NCBI GenBank assembly: GCA_004151065.3
Contig: NWUY0300025892.1
Span: 42,108 to 57,042 of the forward strand
DNA from: Larix sibirica
Lineage: Eukaryota; Streptophyta; Pinopsida; Pinales; Pinaceae
DNA length: 14,935 bases
Direction of reading: 5' to 3'
This document shows, piece after piece, positions 9,924 through 14,935 of this stretch; the first letter of the stretch is position 1; each line of letters starts with the position of its first letter. The notes beneath the pieces were generated by a model. It was not told the origin of the DNA. It made no database searches and was given only the letters and a program-made list of their open reading frames with translations. Made by a program: the position numbers and the translations under genes.

Positions 9924-10616
9924 ATTGGTAACTGGAGGGAATCTAATCCATTAAGCCATAAGGATTGCACCTAGCCCCATTCACATGAAACGACGTCTTA
10001 TAGAAACAAATCAACACAAGGGACAAGCATATCACAACTAAGAATTGAACTTGGGTGGAGAGGATAATAAAAAATAGAGTAGAGGCTATGTTTTTGTAAG
10101 GCTTTTATAAGTAGAGGAACTTTCATTTCAGTTTCATGGATTAGTTTCTAGTTATCAAATTTCCATTTAGTACTTAGTTAAATTTCATTTCTACAAATAT
10201 TTATTTTGAAAGAATAAACTATACGTCATATTTAGGGAATTCTTATCCAACAAAGCTCCTTGTCAATATATGAACAAGAACCTTTAGAGGAGCATCAGTG
10301 AGGTTTATACAACTTCAATTAATTAAAATATCCCAAGTTTGGAAACCAAAGCTAGTGTTCATAATAGGCATCTAAAGTGACAAGGTTCAACAATGTTCAA
10401 GATCGATATCGCAATATATCCCAGAACCAAGTTAATTATCAACCTAGGGTCATAGAGTTTTAAAAATGCCTACATTATATGTGTAATTCTACTTTTAAAT
10501 TACTGCGTTGTTTGATTAATAACTATTATTTTGGAGGGGTTTTCTTTCCTAAGTATTCTTCTGTCCTAATGCTAATGAAAACTTATACAATGACCATAAA
10601 CACTAACTAATGTAAA
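9924..10616. other. AT-rich sequence, no gene recognised
   Basis: There are no coding signals, RNA gene signatures or repeats that I could identify on either strand. Confidence 0.45.
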
Positions 10617-10801
10617 GGTAATTCCTAATTTAACCGAACTCTTTCAACTGACTGCATTGCTACAATATTTGGCACTATCACTGAAGTCACACAATAATCA
10701 TGTAAAGATCAAATTTATTGCAATTCTAAAAGCAAATAGGTAATTCCTAATCTAATTGAGCTCATTCAACCAACTATATTGATACAATACTTTGCACTGT
10801 A
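10617..10801 (+). repeat. Diverged direct repeat, two copies 122 bases apart
   Basis: A block of about 62 bases starting GGTAATTCCTAAT at 10617 recurs at 10739. Shared phrases are TAATTCCTAAT, the CTCATTCAACC/CTCTTTCAACT pair, and GATACAATACTTTGCACT against GCTACAATATTTGGCACT. The sequence between the copies is not repeated. GCACTATCAC at 10672-10681, overlapping the end of copy 1, has its exact reverse complement at 10810-10819, just past copy 2. Confidence 0.75.
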
Positions 10802-10941
10802 GGATTTCCGTGATAGTGCACACACTAGTTTGTATAAAAAAAAAAGTTGCAAGAATCAAAGTTGCATAAAGGAAATAAGCAAAGTAAACCAGATAACCAG
10901 AAGTAAATGCACAAAAACACCAAACAAAACTAGAATGCAAT

Positions 10942-11355
10942 CTATAACAATAGGATCATCACAGCCACACACAACAAAGTGGATCCCAACTCTACAACAG
11001 AATAACAAAAAACAAAACAAAAGCATTGTATTTCAATTGTATTATCAAAACGTTGAAGTGAAGTGAACCCTCCAAGTTCAAATTGATTATTTATACATTT
11101 TAAAATAGAGTTCTTGGGCAGTTGTCCATCTTTATGGAAACTCACTAACTCCTGAACTATAACTGTTTTCCTATTGTTAGAACGTTTCTTATCCACAATA
11201 AGTGGAAATCGTGGAACAATCTCTTCCTCAAAAAGAGAGCTAGGATCTAGCAACATATGGTGGCAAATTACTTCATAACCGCTGCCACATATCTTGGGTG
11301 TTGCTGAAACCAAAGGGGTGGGTGTACACTTCAAAAAGGTGTGGAACGACTTCAT
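10942..11355 (-). CDS. Unidentified 137-codon ORF, possibly a decayed exon
   Basis: I do not recognise this protein. It is the longest open frame in the window. The N-terminal two thirds is charged and mixed in composition (for example DPSSLFEEEIVPRFPL and VDKKRSNNRKT). The last 30 residues are hydrophobic and Cys-rich, with a possible membrane segment ending in the run MILLL. An in-frame TAG lies directly before the ATG. That same TAG sits in a TTCTAG that could serve as a splice acceptor, so the readable part might be an internal exon rather than a whole gene. The hydrophobic tail might then be read-through into intron. No partner exon, promoter or homologue is evident. A chance frame remains possible. 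Confidence 0.2.
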   Translation of the reverse strand: MKSFHTFLKCTPTPLVSATPKICGSGYEVICHHMLLDPSSLFEEEIVPRFPLIVDKKRSNNRKTVIVQELVSFHKDGQLPKNSILKCINNQFELGGFTSLQRFDNTIEIQCFCFVFCYSVVELGSTLLCVAVMILLL

Positions 11356-13659
11356 CTAGAATCCTTCATAATGTTCTTCCGAACTCAATAGCAAGTGACA
11401 AAATTGGATTATGTACTATTCTATCTATACACTAGTGAGAAATTCATCACAAAGTAGACAAATGTTGAAAAACAACTCAATCTCTCGAATCCTTGGAAAT
11501 ATGGGTGGTAGCTCCATCATCACTTGGAATAAAAAACTGCTACAACATCCAATATGTAAATTCTTGCACCTACACTCATTCTTAAGCAAAATTCACTTGT
11601 CAAACAAAAATCCCTATATGAATGCATAATGTTCCCACGGTGGCAAGAATATATGTAATTGATTAAAAATATATAAAGAAAAGGTTGGAATGGTCATGCT
11701 TAGGCAAACAAAACTTTGTCAAGCTAGTCCTACATTATTTTTATGATGAATCTACAACAATCTCCCATTTGATATTGGTTACATCCAGTTGACATATCTT
11801 TCACTTGCACGTTTCCTAGGGATCTTGAAGTCACTAAACCCAAAATGAGGTCACTGTACCTCCCGTCATTAAATATAGCACTTCCCCATCTCCTTTTAAA
11901 TGCAAGTAAAACTTATCTTTCTCTTACTTCTTTTCTCTATTATTTCACTTTTATAAATTTGTGACACCTCAAAATCACTTTCAAGGTTAGGGCTTACTTA
12001 TGCATTATAGTTGTGAGATTTTCATAACATTGTTTGCTTTTGCAATGGATTTCATTACAGACAATTATCAATGGAGGCACTGCATCATATTGTCTTTCAA
12101 ACACTACAACCAAACTTCTCATTTTGGGTGGGGCATACGTTGCTTAATGTGGTTGGAGCGACTCCAATGTAATCCATATTGTAGAAGTTGCAACCATGTT
12201 GTAATAGCATGCACAAGGTGAGGTTGTGACCCTGCCCATATGCCTCTATATTTCTTATATTAATATTATTTATTTTAATTTAATTTATAAATTTGTCTAT
12301 TCCTATATTATTATCTTCTTTGTGAGATTTTGAATTTTTTTAAAGATTATTACTACTGTACTTATTGTCAGAACAATTTCTAATACTTCCTGGGTAAACA
12401 TTTAGTCACCGCCAAAACCACCATGGTTTAATACCACACGATGAGGATCAAAATGAATATCACATACGTTCAACAATGCAAATATAATGTCTTAGGGCTG
12501 CCTTGACAAGTCAACAATTGTGTCCCACATACGAGATTTGCCTCAACATCTCAATCCAACGTCTTAAATCAACTTTACACACGCACTAACACCAGAACTT
12601 ATTGATACCAAGGTTAACATTAACAATGGAAACGATGTGTCATACTTTCCAATACCATTTAAAGTAATAGAATGGCCCTCTTGTCCACATTTGTTACACT
12701 GCAACTACAGAGTTCTATTAAAATCACTGATTTAGTGTATTACGATGATTGTATCCATACCAATTTCAAACAATTTAGTCAGGTTCCTTCACTGGGGAAA
12801 GTACATATATTTATGCAACTATAAGCCAATCCCCATCTGCAATTCATGTTGTGGCAAAAATTCTATTTTCAGTTGATAGAAAACCCTAGATGTTTTCGTG
12901 AACCAATAATAGAGATGCACAATACACAATATTGGTTAAACAAAGTTAAATGAAACATGCTTGGGACTGGAAGTCATTAATGTGATTGTCACATCCATGT
13001 CTTTGATGCTTCAGTGTACATACAGAAGGCATTATCAATAAATGACAGTTGCAAGGTAGATAACAGGGATCTTGGGAAGACTGAATCTCTGTTGGTATCA
13101 AGCGGGGGCCAAGGCAAACACCAATAATAAGACTAAATCTAAGAATGCTTTGGAGTAATTAATTATATCAGACTAAAGAGACTCTTGTGATTGGTGTAAT
13201 TAGACATTTCCAATTGCAGGAAAATATGTATGTTTATATACTACAGTTTAAAGATCATATAAATAATTACATAGCAGCCACACAAACCATCATTCACTTT
13301 CAGCTGTTTTATCAATTCTTTGATTCAGTGAAATGCATGCTTTGAAAACATGGAAGGCGACAAAAACTGACTCAAACTATAATCCATATGTTTTATCATA
13401 CTAACTGCTGGGATTTGATACATATTGACGATCGTTAATTTACAGGAGACGCTCATTATCCCTCATCATATGAAGCGAAATATGGAACCAGTGATTTAAT
13501 ACAAATGGATACTTGCTAAACTTAATGTAATTCGGCAGATTGCCCATATAATCTTGAGTATAAAGGAACTTTCTCAAGTACCCAACACAAAGACCAAGAT
13601 ATCAAAGCACTTGAATGTTTTTGCTATTATATGCACATATATCTTTCCACACAAATTGT
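11356..13659. other. No coding sequence recognised; right part probably 3' flank of ERH
   Basis: No domain was recognised on either strand. A 73-codon frame at 12000-12221 (+) and others are short and unfamiliar. The few hundred bases just left of 13660 lie downstream of the ERH stop codon on the minus strand and should include its 3' untranslated region. I could not fix the polyadenylation site because plant signals are loose. A telo-box-like AAACCCTA occurs at 12882-12889, but no gene start is seen beside it. Confidence 0.4.
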
Positions 13660-14016
13660 TTACTGGGAAGCAAGTTTCTTCAAATGCTGAAAAGTTCGGT
13701 GTTTTATCCACTGACGATCATATGGCAGATAAGCTTGGAGTGAGTGATCGTACCTGCAAAAAACAGTATTACATTAATAAGAACATTTATATCATAACCA
13801 GAAGAGTGAGTTTCTGTACTAACATTGAAAATAAAATGTGCTTTTGGCAGATGCATGTACAAATTTATAGCTAGTTAAGAAATCTCAAAACATACACAAG
13901 TGCACTCAGGTCTGCTAGCCCATCGATGAAGTTGTAGAGATCAGCAATGTCGTATGTGATGTTTCGTAAAGCAGGGTTCAATTCTTTCAATTTCCTTTCA
14001 TACAATCCACAAACCC
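13660..14016 (-). CDS. ERH: Enhancer of rudimentary homolog, last two exons (5' part outside window)
   Basis: ERH is a small, highly conserved nuclear protein linked to RNA processing and gene-expression control in animals and yeast; its plant role is less clear. Exon at 14016-13896 starts after a TGTAG acceptor, completes a split Gly codon and encodes VCGLYERKLKELNPALRNIT, then YDIADLYNFIDGLADLSAL. It ends inside a Val codon at a GTATGT donor. The final exon, 13753-13660, follows TTTTTTGCAG, completes the Val and encodes YDHSLQAYLPYDRQWIK, then HRTFQHLKKLASQ and a TAA stop. Phases match exactly. Together they give 71 residues, about the last two thirds of a protein usually near 100-110 residues. 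There are no stops or shifts. The about 34 N-terminal residues must lie in exons beyond 14935. The tail after WIK is more diverged than the rest. The two exons keep six CpG in 215 bases while the intron between them has none. Confidence 0.95.
13754..13895 (-). other. ERH: ERH intron (GT-AG, 142 bases)
   Basis: On the minus strand it begins GTATGTTTT after the codon part CTTGT and ends CTGTTTTTTGCAG before GTACGAT. Joining there restores Val-Tyr-Asp, exactly as in other plant ERH proteins. An alternative donor one codon later (TAT, then GTTTTG) would duplicate the Tyr codon and lacks a matching AG acceptor. The forward-strand 106-codon frame covering this intron and the last exon is an antisense shadow. 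Confidence 0.93.
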
Positions 14017-14935
14017 CTACACAATTCAGAAAACACTGACAAACTGAATAATGCTTGAAAATTAAGCATTGATTAAATGACATCTCTTCTCCAGATTCTA
14101 ATATTTTATATTACCTGAACCAGGAATTTAACAGTCAAGAATATGTGATAGCTTAATCAGTCTAACTTTTCTACCTTTTTACAATCTCAAAAATCAGATG
14201 GAAAGGAGTGGCAAAGCAACATTTCAATCCTGAAGACAAATATTTATTTTTTCCCCTTTACACAACATCGCATGCAGCATAGTTGGATGCTGTTAGAAGT
14301 GATCAGCATGAGCATAAATTGCTTTGATTATAATCCTAAAAGAAAAAGGTGCATATTTGCTCCTGGAATAGTTGAATAGCTTGTGAGGTGTTTCTGAAAG
14401 ACATATTTTTTTTCCTCACTCTTATACGACATCGGCTGCAGCATAGTTGGATGCTGTTGGAAGTGACCAGCATGAGCATAAACTATTTTGATTATAATCC
14501 TAAAAGAAAAAGTCGCATAGTTGCTCCACGAATAGTTGAAATTTGCGAGTATTTATATGACTCCAGATTTTGTCTCTCTATACAAAAAATTAAGATACAG
14601 ATAAAATCATTTATTTCTCTTCTCAGGAAACAAAGTATACTTCTTCCAGACGAATAAACAAATGGTAACATAAAGAATAGAAGGAAAAGTGGATATAATA
14701 TATATCCCTGCAATCTGAAAGTTTTCTGAGAATCAACCCAACCTGGTTTTCAAGTCAAAAATTTAGAGTTTAATGCCCAACCCAGTTTTCATCATGGCTG
14801 GAAATTTCATATCATTTTCAGACTTCGTAAACACAAACTGAAACTCACAATTACAGGCAGAAAATCAACAGTGAATGCACACCATGAAATTTACAGTACT
14901 CAGAATTTTTTGGCAAATTGCCCAGGAAAAACCCA
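14017..14935 (-). other. ERH: Partial upstream ERH intron, at least 919 bases
   Basis: The acceptor is TTGTGTAG, ending at 14017. I searched the remaining 919 bases on the minus strand for the conserved N-terminal segment (landmarks H-T-I-I-L and F-M-D-Y-D-S) and for a donor following a Met-Asp-Gly codon run, and found neither. The intron therefore most likely runs past the window edge. Short open frames at 14388-14657 (+) and 14492-14713 (-) are chance frames inside it. Confidence 0.75.
14230..14557 (+). repeat. Tandem duplication, period 164 bases, two copies, inside ERH intron
   Basis: Landmarks recur at exactly 164 bases: CTGAAGACA at 14230 against CTGAAAGACA at 14394, AGTTGGATGCTGTT at 14281 and 14445, and GAATAGTTGAA at 14366 and 14530. 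Long phrases such as CAGCATGAGCATAAA and TTGATTATAATCCTAAAAG are identical in both copies. Similarity weakens over the last 25 bases of each unit. The copies are much closer to each other than those of the gypsy-associated arrays, so this is probably a younger event. Confidence 0.9.

Noticed and set aside
10835-10844. Run of A that could be a poly(A) tail of a LINE or SINE
   Set aside because: No SINE or LINE body ends there and no target-site duplication is seen; only a small AAAGTTGCA duplication follows it.
13554-13874. Forward-strand 106-codon open frame
   Set aside because: It is the antisense shadow of the ERH last exon and intron; the minus-strand reading has clear homology and correct splice sites.

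Overview
The window looks like nuclear DNA from a seed plant with a large, repeat-rich genome. It is AT-rich, short on CpG and almost free of long open frames. The remains of two retroelement classes are recognisable, and one intron-containing nuclear gene enters from the right on the minus strand. Long introns and heavily decayed retroelements would fit a gymnosperm, but nothing here proves that placement.

Layout, left to right. Positions 1-2700 hold no gene I can recognise, only one short inverted repeat near the left end. Positions 2702-3640 (+) are a decayed Ty3/gypsy polyprotein relic: the C-terminal part of an integrase, followed downstream by a separate RNase H-like domain. The order integrase then RNase H points to the Tat-type lineage, which carries a second, archaeal-like RNase H. 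Positions 4127-4660 are a T/G-rich degenerate tandem array, and 5140-6265 are about 2.2 copies of a repeat with a period near 514 bases. Both lie where Tat-type elements carry a long, repeat-prone untranslated tail, so 2.7-6.3 kb may be one old element whose LTRs I could not find.

Positions 6290-8900 are unassigned. Positions 8911-9231 (+) are the decayed C-terminal half of a plant LINE-type RNase H. Small direct repeats follow at 9734-9923 and 10617-10801. A 137-codon unidentified minus-strand ORF lies at 10942-11355. Positions 11356-13659 have no recognisable coding sequence.

The only intact gene is at 13660-14016 (-): the last two exons of the plant ENHANCER OF RUDIMENTARY homolog (ERH), joined across a 142-base GT-AG intron. 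Its first exon lies beyond position 14935. The intron leading to it holds a 164-base tandem duplication. I see no operon-like organisation, tRNA, rRNA or CRISPR array, and no convincing evidence of a new biological system. The points most worth checking are the integrase/RNase H order, the 514-base tandem repeat and the ERH gene.
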